From positions 62,001-126,000 of the forward strand of contig NZ_JAYKKJ010000002.1 of NCBI RefSeq assembly GCF_035969385.1: a stretch of 64,000 bases of DNA. The letters run 5' to 3'. The translations under genes and the position numbers were made by a program. The notes below the pieces were generated by a model. The model was not told where the DNA came from. It worked only from the letters and a program-made list of their open reading frames with translations, and ran no database searches. Source of the stretch: SELP01 sp035969385. GTDB lineage: Bacteria; Pseudomonadota; Alphaproteobacteria; Rhodobacterales; Rhodobacteraceae. Positions 34,875-42,852 of this stretch are shown here, piece after piece (positions within the stretch are counted from its first letter, which is position 1; the number at the start of each line of letters is the position of its first letter).

Positions 34875-35660
34875 ATGAGCCAGACCCGCCGCGATTTCGC
34901 CGAAGCACAGCTTCCTTTTTTCGACCCGGACCCGCTGGACCGGGACGAGGTGCAGATCGTGCCCGCAGCGAAAGCGGGCGCGCGATTGCCGTCCTATATA
35001 AAGGATCACCGCAAGCGGCTGCGCGACCGGTTCATGACCGGCGGGGCGACTGCGCTGCCGGACTATGAAATGCTCGAACTCGTGCTGTTCCGGGCAATTC
35101 CGCGTCAGGACGTGAAACCACTGGCCCGGCGGTTGATGGACCGGTTTGGCGATTTCAACCGCGTCGTCACCGCCCCACCGGGTCAGCTGGCGCAGGTCGA
35201 TGGGGTGGGTGACGCCGTGATCTGCGAACTGAAAATCGTAGAGGCCGCGGCGCAACGCCTTGCCCGGGCCCGGGTCATGCAACGGCACGTGATTTCAAGC
35301 TGGGATGCGGTTCTGGATTACTGCCACACGGTCATGGCGCACCGGGACACCGAACAGTTCCGCATCCTGTTTCTTGACCGGAAGAATACGCTCATCGCGG
35401 ACGAAGAACAGGCGCGCGGCACGGTCGACCATGTGCCCGTCTACCCGCGCGAGGTCGTGAAACGTGCGCTTGAGTTGAACGCCAGCGCCCTGATCCTTGT
35501 TCACAATCACCCCTCGGGCGATCCGACCCCGTCGGACAGCGATATCCAGATCACCGGTCAGATTGAAATGGCCGCGCAGGCGCTGGGCATCACGCTGCAC
35601 GACCATCTGATTATCGGCAAATCCCGCGAGCTGAGCTTTCGGGCGGAAAGGCTGATTTAA
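34875..35660 (+). CDS. radC: RadC-family (JAB/MPN) protein
   Basis: The 261-aa protein has an N-terminal helix-hairpin-helix region (LPDYEMLELVLFRAIPRQDVKPLARRL, then LAQVDGVGDAV) and a C-terminal MPN+/JAB domain with the metal motif LILVHNHPSGDPTPSDSDI. The family is historically linked to DNA repair, but its enzymatic role is unproven. Its TAA stop and that of the convergent gene share the four bases TTAA at 35657-35660. Confidence 0.92.
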   Translation: MSQTRRDFAEAQLPFFDPDPLDRDEVQIVPAAKAGARLPSYIKDHRKRLRDRFMTGGATALPDYEMLELVLFRAIPRQDVKPLARRLMDRFGDFNRVVTAPPGQLAQVDGVGDAVICELKIVEAAAQRLARARVMQRHVISSWDAVLDYCHTVMAHRDTEQFRILFLDRKNTLIADEEQARGTVDHVPVYPREVVKRALELNASALILVHNHPSGDPTPSDSDIQITGQIEMAAQALGITLHDHLIIGKSRELSFRAERLI

Positions 35661-36712
35661 CGAGAGGCGATTGTCAGGTCGTTCAGCATCGTGCTGAGCA
35701 CCAGGAAATCCCCGACCGTATCGCAGGGCGGCATCGTCAGGCTCAGGTCCAGCGCATTGGTTTCCATGTCGGGCGCGATCTGGATGCTTTGCGCGGCGAC
35801 ATCGCGGGCGCAGTTTCCGTACGTGATCTCAGCCTCGACCGACAGGATCACCTGCCCGCTTTGCGGCGCGGCCCCTGTCGGGAAAGTATAGATCTCGGCC
35901 ATCATCGGGTTTTCCAGCGTGTCCTTGCCAAGCCGGACAAGGAACCCGCCGCCCATTTCCGCCGCCTCGGGCGACCGGGGGGCACCGTTCCAGACATGGC
36001 CCTTGGACCCATATTCCGCGCCGAATTCCCGCGCATGGATTTGCAGGCCGCTGTCGCCCTGCCACAGCAAGACGGCGCGGTCGTATTCCGCTACATCCGG
36101 GACGGTGACGGTGGCAACGGCCCCGTCCCCGCCGGGGAAGGCGGCGATGAACACCGACATTTCGGCCAATGCGGGCACGTCAACATGGGCAAGTCCGTCA
36201 CCGTCAGTCACATCGGTGAACATCATTCCCTGATGATGCACGGTGAACCGGGCGCTGGGATGGCAGGGAGCGTCGATGTCGATGGACACCATCGCCGACG
36301 CGCCGGACTGTGCAAACATAGACGGGGTACAGTCAACCTCGGCCTGTTGTTCGACCGGCGCAACCAGCGGGGCCTGAACATCGGGCGCAATGGCCGGTGC
36401 GTCCATCTCCACCGCGGCCAGTTGCAGCGGCGCCTCGACGGTTTCCGGCGCGGACAGTTCCGGCTCGGGCATCGCCATGGCAGAGCCCAGGACCGGCTCG
36501 ATCATGGCCTCGGAGGGCGCAGGCTCCTCGATCGCGGGCTCAACGACCGCGACGGTCTCGACTTGGGGCGCTTCGACCGGGATGGGCGGAGGAAGGTCCG
36601 ACGCCGACCCGAACCGCGACGCCAGCGCATCGCCATTTTGCATCACAAAGCCAATCCCAAGCGCGACGGCAAAAGTGCCGCCCGCCATAGCAATCTTCCG
36701 GGTCTGGGACAT
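35657..36712 (-). CDS. Exported hypothetical protein beside secA
   Basis: I do not recognise a function. The 351-aa protein has one N-terminal hydrophobic segment (IAMAGGTFAVALGIGFVMQ), so it is anchored in the membrane or secreted. Residues 30-125 are a disordered Pro/Glu/Ala/Val-rich stretch. The C-terminal part is a compact domain with paired cysteines (VDCTPSMFAQ, APCHPSARF, YGNCARDV, MPPCDTV) and the segment GSKGHVWNGAPRSP. ATG 36712 has GGGAG upstream. Database entries of this kind are sometimes named translocase because of the secA neighbour, and nothing in the sequence supports that. Confidence 0.7.
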   Translation of the reverse strand: MSQTRKIAMAGGTFAVALGIGFVMQNGDALASRFGSASDLPPPIPVEAPQVETVAVVEPAIEEPAPSEAMIEPVLGSAMAMPEPELSAPETVEAPLQLAAVEMDAPAIAPDVQAPLVAPVEQQAEVDCTPSMFAQSGASAMVSIDIDAPCHPSARFTVHHQGMMFTDVTDGDGLAHVDVPALAEMSVFIAAFPGGDGAVATVTVPDVAEYDRAVLLWQGDSGLQIHAREFGAEYGSKGHVWNGAPRSPEAAEMGGGFLVRLGKDTLENPMMAEIYTFPTGAAPQSGQVILSVEAEITYGNCARDVAAQSIQIAPDMETNALDLSLTMPPCDTVGDFLVLSTMLNDLTIASR

Positions 36713-36816
36713 GACTGTCTCCCTCTCCACCATAGGTTTGAGAAGGAGACTGCCGTTTCAAAGTGTCGCCCGAAGGACGTCCACGGGGAAAGATTCCGAC
36801 CGAATTGCGGCGGTGA

Positions 36817-39528
36817 TCAGGCGAGGCGCCCGTGGCAATGCTTGAATTTATTGCCAGAACCGCAGGGACAGGGGTCATTCCGGCCCGGATTCCCCCAGGT
36901 TTCCGGCTTGGCCTCGTCGAACCCTTCGATCGCCGCACCGGCAGCAACCGCCCCCGCCGTGGGCCCGGCAGCGGCAGCTCGGGCCTGCGCCTGAAGCCGG
37001 GCCTGCTGTTCGCGCAGCTGGTCCATCATCGCGCGCTGTTCTTCCTCGGTCATTGGGCGCACCTGCGCCAGCTTCTGGGTCACCTCGGTCCGCAGACCGT
37101 CCAGAAGGGCTTCGAACAGCTGGAAGCTTTCGGTCTTGTATTCATTCAGCGGGTCGCGCTGCGCATATCCGCGGAACCCAACGACCGAGCGTAGATGTTC
37201 AAGCGTCAGAAGGTGTTCGCGCCACTTTGCGTCGATGGTCTGAAGCAGGATCTGCTTTTCGATGGACCGCATTGTCTCGGCACCGAAAACTTCGGCTTTT
37301 TCGACCATCGCCTTATCGGCCGCTTCGATCAGCCGTTCGCTTAGATCGGACTGGTCCACGCCTTCCTCGGCCGCCCATTCGGCGACGGGAGCTTCCACGC
37401 CAAGGAATGTCTTGGCGTCGTTGGCCAGCCCCTCCGCATCCCATTGGTCGGCGTAGGAGCGGGGCGGCATGTGTTGATCGACCAGATCATCCACAACCTG
37501 ATGCCGCATGTCGGCAACGATCTCTTCCAGATCCTGCGCCTCCATGATTTCGCGGCGCTGCGAGAAAATGACCTTCCGCTGGTCGTTCATCACATCGTCG
37601 AACTTCAGAAGTTGCTTGCGAATGTCAAAGTTGCGGCCTTCGACCTTGGCCTGCGCCCGTTCAAGCGACTTGTTGACCCAAGGGTGAACAATGGCTTCGC
37701 CCTCCTTCATCCCAAGCGACGACAGCACCTTGTCGAGCCGTTCGGACCCGAAGATGCGCATCAGGTCATCTTCAAGCGACAGGAAGAACGACGACCGCCC
37801 CGGGTCCCCCTGACGGCCGGACCGGCCGCGCAGCTGGTTGTCGATCCGGCGGCTTTCGTGGCGCTCAGTCGCAAGAACGAACAGACCGCCAGCGGCTTTC
37901 ACCGCGTCTTCGTCCGCCTTGTGATCGGCCTCGATCTGGGCGCGGATCGCCGCGTGGTCGCCATCAGGGTTCGCGGCAATGGCTTCCATCACCTTGAACT
38001 CGACGTTGCCGCCCAGTTTGATGTCGGTCCCACGGCCCGCCATGTTTGTGGCGATGGTCACCGCGCCGATCTTGCCGGCGTCGGCCACGATCTGGGCTTC
38101 CTGCTCGTGCTGCCGTGCGTTCAGCACGTTGTGCTTGATGCCCGCGTTGTTCAGCAGGTTCGACAAAAGTTCGGACTTCTCGATCGAGGTGGTGCCAACA
38201 AGGATCGGCTGGCCCTTCGCGTGGGCTTCCTGGATCGCCTTGACGATACCGTCGTATTTTTCCTTCGCCGTGCGATACACCTGATCGTGTTCGTCGATCC
38301 GGGCGATGGGACGGTTCGTCGGAACCTCGACCACGCCCAGTTTGTAGATTTCCATGAATTCCTCGGCCTCGGTCAGGGCCGTGCCGGTCATGCCAGCAAG
38401 CTTGGAATAAAGACGGAAATAGTTCTGGTAGGTGACACTGGCCAGCGTCACGTTTTCGGGCTGGATCTGGCAGCCTTCCTTCGCTTCGATCGCCTGATGC
38501 AACCCATCGGACAGGCGGCGGCCAACCATCATCCGGCCGGTGAATTCGTCGATCAGCATGACCTGACCGTCACGCACCATATAGTCCTTGTCGCGCTGGA
38601 ACAGCTTGTGGGCGCGCAGCGCCTGGTTCACGTGGTGGACAAGCGAGGTGCTTTCAGGATCGTAAAGGCTCTGTTCTTTCGGTAGCAGACCTTCGAACCG
38701 GAGCTTCCGTTCCAGATATTCGTTACCATCATCGGTGAAGGTGGCCGAGCGCGCCTTTTCGTCCAGCGTGAAATGCTCGTCCTTCAGGTCCGGGATCATC
38801 TTGTCGATGGTGACATAGAGGTCCGACCGGTCCTGCGACGGACCTGAAATGATCAGCGGTGTCCGGGCCTCGTCCACAAGGATCGAGTCGACCTCGTCCA
38901 CGATGGCAAAGTTGTGCCCGCGCTGCATCATCTGGCCCAGTTCGGACTTCATGTTGTCGCGCAGATAGTCGAACCCAAGCTCGTTATTGGTGGCGTAGGT
39001 AATGTCGCAGTTATAGGCGGCCTTCTTCTCGGCCTCGGGCTGCTGCGAATAGATCACCCCGGTGGTGAGGCCCAGTGCGCCATAGACCTTGCTCATCCAT
39101 TCCGCGTCACGACGGGCGAGGTAATCGTTCACCGTAACAACATGCACACCCTTGCCGCTCAGCGCATTCAGGTAGGCCGGGAAGGTCGCAACAAGTGTCT
39201 TGCCTTCACCGGTCTTCATTTCGGCAATGTTACCCTGATGAAGGAAGATACCACCCATCAACTGCACATCGAAGGCCCGCAGGCCGAGGGCGCGGCGCGC
39301 GGCCTCTCGGCAGTTGGCGAAGGCTTCGGGCAGAAGCGCATCAAGGCTTTCGCCGCCCATTGCGCGTTTTGCCAGTTCCTCGGTCTTTTCTTTCAGCCCC
39401 TCGTCGGACAGTTTTTCAAAGTCCGGTTCCAGCGCGTTGATCTTGTCTATGATCGGACGGGTTGCCTTGACCTTGCGATCGTTCGGGGTGCCAAAAACCT
39501 TCCTGGCAAGCGTTCCGATACCCAGCAT
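36817..39528 (-). CDS. secA: Preprotein translocase ATPase SecA
   Basis: SecA is the cytoplasmic motor that pushes unfolded proteins through SecYEG. The 903-aa protein is full length, with MKTGEGKTLVATFPAYLNAL as Walker A, VDEVDSILVDEARTPLIISG, the second motor domain with ATNMAGRGTDIKLGG, and RQGDPGRSSFFLSLEDDLMRIF. The C-terminal zinc and SecB-binding tail is NDPCPCGSGNKFKHCHG. It is divergent from the periplasmic PPIase gene, itself a likely Sec substrate. Confidence 0.98.
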   Translation of the reverse strand: MLGIGTLARKVFGTPNDRKVKATRPIIDKINALEPDFEKLSDEGLKEKTEELAKRAMGGESLDALLPEAFANCREAARRALGLRAFDVQLMGGIFLHQGNIAEMKTGEGKTLVATFPAYLNALSGKGVHVVTVNDYLARRDAEWMSKVYGALGLTTGVIYSQQPEAEKKAAYNCDITYATNNELGFDYLRDNMKSELGQMMQRGHNFAIVDEVDSILVDEARTPLIISGPSQDRSDLYVTIDKMIPDLKDEHFTLDEKARSATFTDDGNEYLERKLRFEGLLPKEQSLYDPESTSLVHHVNQALRAHKLFQRDKDYMVRDGQVMLIDEFTGRMMVGRRLSDGLHQAIEAKEGCQIQPENVTLASVTYQNYFRLYSKLAGMTGTALTEAEEFMEIYKLGVVEVPTNRPIARIDEHDQVYRTAKEKYDGIVKAIQEAHAKGQPILVGTTSIEKSELLSNLLNNAGIKHNVLNARQHEQEAQIVADAGKIGAVTIATNMAGRGTDIKLGGNVEFKVMEAIAANPDGDHAAIRAQIEADHKADEDAVKAAGGLFVLATERHESRRIDNQLRGRSGRQGDPGRSSFFLSLEDDLMRIFGSERLDKVLSSLGMKEGEAIVHPWVNKSLERAQAKVEGRNFDIRKQLLKFDDVMNDQRKVIFSQRREIMEAQDLEEIVADMRHQVVDDLVDQHMPPRSYADQWDAEGLANDAKTFLGVEAPVAEWAAEEGVDQSDLSERLIEAADKAMVEKAEVFGAETMRSIEKQILLQTIDAKWREHLLTLEHLRSVVGFRGYAQRDPLNEYKTESFQLFEALLDGLRTEVTQKLAQVRPMTEEEQRAMMDQLREQQARLQAQARAAAAGPTAGAVAAGAAIEGFDEAKPETWGNPGRNDPCPCGSGNKFKHCHGRLA

Positions 39529-39649
39529 GTTCTCTCCATGCCCCGGAGACCGGAGCCTAACTGACGTCTATATGATGAGGAGGTTGCTTGTAGGCCCCGG
39601 GACAGCAGCCTAAACAGGGTCCAAGACGGCCCCCTCGGAGCCTGCAAAG

Positions 39650-39678
39650 GATGTAAGGGCCGGGTTATGGAGTGTCAA
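39650..39678 (-). promoter_or_regulatory. Candidate sigma-70-type promoter for secA
   Basis: On the minus strand a perfect TTGACA (39678-39673) is followed after 17 bases by TACATC (39655-39650), leaving a leader of about 115 bases to the secA ATG. The -10 match is weak. Confidence 0.4.
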
Positions 39679-39717
39679 CGCCGCGCGACCCCGTGGGGCC
39701 AAGCAAGGGATCAACAA

Positions 39718-40560
39718 ATGCTGAAATCTGCCACCATTCTTGCCGCCGGACTGTTTGCGGTCACATCGACCGCCGCTCTGGCCGAAGACCCGACCGCGCA
39801 AACGGTCGTTGCAACGGTGAACGGAACGGACATCACGCTTGGCGAACTGATCGTCGCCCGCAGCCAACTGCCCGCCCAGTATCAGCAGCTTCCGGCAGAG
39901 GTACTGTGGGAAGGTCTGGTTGACCAACTCGTGCAACAACAGCTTCTGGCAGATCAGCTGGACGCAATTCCGGATCGGGTTCAGATCGCGCTGGATGTCC
40001 AGTTGCGGTCCATGCTTGCGGGCGAGGTGATCACCGACATCACCGATGCCGCGGTTACCGAGGAAACGCTTCAGGCTGCATATGAGGCTCGCTTTGCCAA
40101 TGCGGCGCCGGAATACGAATTCAACGCCTCGCACATCCTTGTCGAAACCGAAGAAGAGGCCGCGGCTGTCATCGTCCGTTTGAACGACGGCGCCGATTTC
40201 GCGGAAACCGCCCGTGAAATCTCGACCGGCCCCTCCGGCCCGAACGGGGGCGAACTTGGCTGGTTCGGTGCAGGCATGATGGTGCCGGAATTCGAGGCCG
40301 CCGTTGTCGGACTCGAGGTCGGCGCCATTTCCGAGCCGGTTCAGACGCAGTTCGGTTGGCACGTCGTGAAACTCAACGATAGCCGCATCAAGGAAGCGCC
40401 GGGCCTCGACCAGGTCCGCGATGAACTGGTTGCGCAAATTCAGCAAGAGGCGCTTGAATCCGCCCTTGCCGATTTGCAGGAAAGCGCGGAAATCTCGCTG
40501 CCAGAGGACGGGGCGTTTGACCCTGCGATTCTCAACAACCTTGATCTTCTGGACGAATAA
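39718..40560 (+). CDS. Periplasmic parvulin-type peptidyl-prolyl isomerase
   Basis: The 280-aa protein has a signal peptide (SATILAAGLFAVTSTAALAED), a SurA/PrsA-like N-terminal helical region, and a parvulin PPIase domain at about residues 130-225 (ASHILVETEEEAAAVIVRL, GPNGGELGWFGAGMMVPEFE, PVQTQFGWHVVKL). It would help outer-membrane or exported proteins fold. ATG 39718, just before the signal peptide, was preferred to an upstream in-frame ATG at 39667. argJ starts six bases after its stop. Confidence 0.93.
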   Translation: MLKSATILAAGLFAVTSTAALAEDPTAQTVVATVNGTDITLGELIVARSQLPAQYQQLPAEVLWEGLVDQLVQQQLLADQLDAIPDRVQIALDVQLRSMLAGEVITDITDAAVTEETLQAAYEARFANAAPEYEFNASHILVETEEEAAAVIVRLNDGADFAETAREISTGPSGPNGGELGWFGAGMMVPEFEAAVVGLEVGAISEPVQTQFGWHVVKLNDSRIKEAPGLDQVRDELVAQIQQEALESALADLQESAEISLPEDGAFDPAILNNLDLLDE

Positions 40561-40566
40561 TCACCC

Positions 40567-41781
40567 ATGGCCATCTCTCCGCTTGCCCCCGCCGCCTTTC
40601 CGTCGCTGCCCGTCATTGACGGAGTTCGATTTGCCACCGTGGCCGCCGGGGTGCGCTACAAGGGGCGCACGGATGTGATGTTGGCTGAGTTGGCCGAAGG
40701 GTCCACAGTCGCCGGGACGTTCACACGCTCGGCGACCCGATCCGCGCCGGTGCGGGATTGCGAGGCGAAGATCGGGCAGGACGGCACCGGACCGGCCGCG
40801 ATTCTCGTGAACTCTGGAAACTCCAACGCCTTCACCGGGGGCGCCGGGGAGCGGTCCGTGGCTGAAATCGCCGCCGCTGTTGCCCGCGTGACGGGAACGG
40901 ATGCCGCCCGCATCTTCACCTCGTCGACCGGCGTGATCGGCGAACCGTTGCCGCATGACCGGATCATCGCCAAGCTGGAAGAGCTGAACAGCACGCTGGA
41001 CGCAGGCGGGATCGAAGCCGCAGCCCGGGCGATCATGACCACCGATACCTTCCCAAAGGGTGCCAGCGCCGAGATCACGGTGGATGGCAAGCCGGTGAAA
41101 ATCGCGGGCATCGCCAAGGGATCAGGCATGATCGCGCCCGATATGGCGACGATGCTGGTCTATATCTTCACCGATGCCAAGATCAGCCGTGCCGCGCTTC
41201 AGGATGTGGTCAGCCGCCTGACCGACGTGACCTTCAACTGCATCACCGTCGACAGCGACACATCGACCTCGGACACGCTTCTGGTCGGGGCGACCGGGGC
41301 GTCGGCCGCCAACTGCGACGGCAACGCCGAGTTTGAGGCGGCGATGAAATCGGTGATGATGGACCTTGCCCATCAGGTCGTCCGCGACGGCGAAGGGGCG
41401 ACGAAATTCGTCGAGGTCGCCGTGACCGGCGCGCGGAACAACGCCGATGCCCACCGGGTGGCGCTGGCCATCGCCAATTCACCCCTGGTCAAAACGGCGA
41501 TCGCCGGGGAAGACGCGAACTGGGGCCGGGTCGTCATGGCTGTCGGCAAATCCGGGGCAGAGGCCGACCGCGACCGCCTGTCGATCCGGTTTGGCGATAT
41601 TACCGTGGCCGAAAACGGCTGGGTCTCGCCCTCCTACAGCGAAGAGGCGGCCTCGGCCTATATGAAGGGGCAGGAATTGGTCATCGGCGTGGACCTCGGG
41701 CTTGCCGATGGCGCCTCGACCGTCTGGACCTGCGACCTGACCCACGGCTACATCGACATCAACGCGGACTACCGGTCGTGA
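40567..41781 (+). CDS. argJ: Bifunctional ornithine acetyltransferase/N-acetylglutamate synthase ArgJ
   Basis: ArgJ recycles the acetyl group between N-acetylornithine and glutamate in arginine synthesis. The 404-aa precursor has the autocleavage motif KGSGMIAPDMATML, where cleavage before the Thr makes the alpha and beta chains. It also has the expected NSGNSNAFTGGAG and SPLVKTAIAGEDANWGR segments. Its stop overlaps the mutT start by four bases. Bifunctionality cannot be read from the sequence alone. Confidence 0.95.
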   Translation: MAISPLAPAAFPSLPVIDGVRFATVAAGVRYKGRTDVMLAELAEGSTVAGTFTRSATRSAPVRDCEAKIGQDGTGPAAILVNSGNSNAFTGGAGERSVAEIAAAVARVTGTDAARIFTSSTGVIGEPLPHDRIIAKLEELNSTLDAGGIEAAARAIMTTDTFPKGASAEITVDGKPVKIAGIAKGSGMIAPDMATMLVYIFTDAKISRAALQDVVSRLTDVTFNCITVDSDTSTSDTLLVGATGASAANCDGNAEFEAAMKSVMMDLAHQVVRDGEGATKFVEVAVTGARNNADAHRVALAIANSPLVKTAIAGEDANWGRVVMAVGKSGAEADRDRLSIRFGDITVAENGWVSPSYSEEAASAYMKGQELVIGVDLGLADGASTVWTCDLTHGYIDINADYRS

Positions 41782-42182
41782 CGAAAAAGGTCGTCCTCGT
41801 CTCTGCCGTGGCGCTGATCGACGCCGACGGGCGGATCCTTCTGGCCCAGCGGCCAGAAGGGAAATCCATGGCGGGGCTGTGGGAGTTTCCGGGCGGCAAG
41901 GTGGAAGCGGGCGAAACGCCCGAGGCCGCGCTGATCCGGGAACTGCACGAGGAACTGGGGATCGACACATGGTCCTCATGCCTCGCGCCGCTGACCTTCG
42001 CCAGCCACAGCTATGACGATTTCCACCTGCTGATGCCATTGTTTGCGTGCCGCAGATGGGAAGGAACGCCCGTCGCGCAAGAGGGGCAAACGCTCAAATG
42101 GGTGCGGGCCAAAGACCTGCGGGACTACCCCATGCCCCCCGCCGATATCCCCCTGATCCCGATCCTGCGGGATTGGCTTTAA
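41778..42182 (+). CDS. mutT: 8-oxo-dGTP diphosphatase MutT
   Basis: MutT removes oxidised dGTP from the nucleotide pool. The 134-aa protein carries the NUDIX box GGKVEAGETPEAALIRELHEELGI and the MutT-type start VVLVSAVALIDADGRILLAQRPEGK. It starts with GTG overlapping the argJ stop. The position after argJ is common in Rhodobacteraceae, as I recall. Confidence 0.93.
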   Translation: MTKKVVLVSAVALIDADGRILLAQRPEGKSMAGLWEFPGGKVEAGETPEAALIRELHEELGIDTWSSCLAPLTFASHSYDDFHLLMPLFACRRWEGTPVAQEGQTLKWVRAKDLRDYPMPPADIPLIPILRDWL

Positions 42183-42236
42183 ATACGCTCAGAGCTCTTG
42201 TTGCAGCTCTCTCCGTGCGATTCTCAACAGCCCCCA

Positions 42237-42713
42237 TCAGCACTCGGATTCGATCCAACGGTTTGTGGAGAAGGTGCGGTTACCCCCGATGCTTTGAAGT
42301 TGAACGGAGGCACCTCCGCCAGCCATGTCGAAACGGGCGTCAATTGTCGATATGACGCCGACACCAGAAGGAAAGCTAAGGATCTGGATTTCTGGCCGGC
42401 CAAATTCGAGCTGCATCGAGACAACGAGGGCCGTGAATTGTTCGAAGTCGCCCGTCAGCATCTCGGAGACCGAGGAGACCACCCCGTTGCAAATAATCAG
42501 AGAAAGGTTCGTGCCTTCGACAGTCCAGCTCCTAGGCAGATTTTCTGAAATCGGCGCAAGCGTCCATTCCTGTGCGCGCGCATGGTCTTGCGCTTCTTTC
42601 AATGTCCAGCCCAACATGAAGCCCCCGAGGTCCGCTGGATCGGCGGCATGGGCGATCGAGGTGACAAGTAGGCCAAATGCGTTTGCCAAAAAGAATGTGC
42701 CGGACGGTTTCAT
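42237..42713 (-). CDS. Small exported hypothetical protein
   Basis: I do not recognise a function. The 158-aa product has a signal peptide (GTFFLANAFGLLVTSIAHAAD) and a soluble domain containing GFMLGWTLKEAQDHARAQEWTL, a pattern seen in small exported proteins with a repeat-like helix-strand unit. I chose ATG 42713, which has GGA at suitable spacing and stands directly before the signal peptide. It is convergent with mutT and lies downstream of the infB terminator. Confidence 0.6.
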   Translation of the reverse strand: MKPSGTFFLANAFGLLVTSIAHAADPADLGGFMLGWTLKEAQDHARAQEWTLAPISENLPRSWTVEGTNLSLIICNGVVSSVSEMLTGDFEQFTALVVSMQLEFGRPEIQILSFPSGVGVISTIDARFDMAGGGASVQLQSIGGNRTFSTNRWIESEC

Positions 42714-42805
42714 CAGCATTTCCACTGTTGGATCGGTTGAACTTCGCAGAAACCGGCGAGAAAGCAACGACAGCGTCGTCCCGCATGGCTACCATTTCGC
42801 AAACA

Positions 42806-42835
42806 AAAAGGGCGGCTCGATTGAGCCGCCCTTTT
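42806..42835 (-). terminator. Terminator of the rimP-nusA-infB operon
   Basis: AAAAGGGCGGCTC pairs perfectly with GAGCCGCCCTTTT around a four-base loop, 18 bp beyond the infB stop. The A and T runs make it work as a classic intrinsic terminator in both directions. Confidence 0.85.
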
Positions 42836-42852
42836 GCGATTGGTTCGACTGA

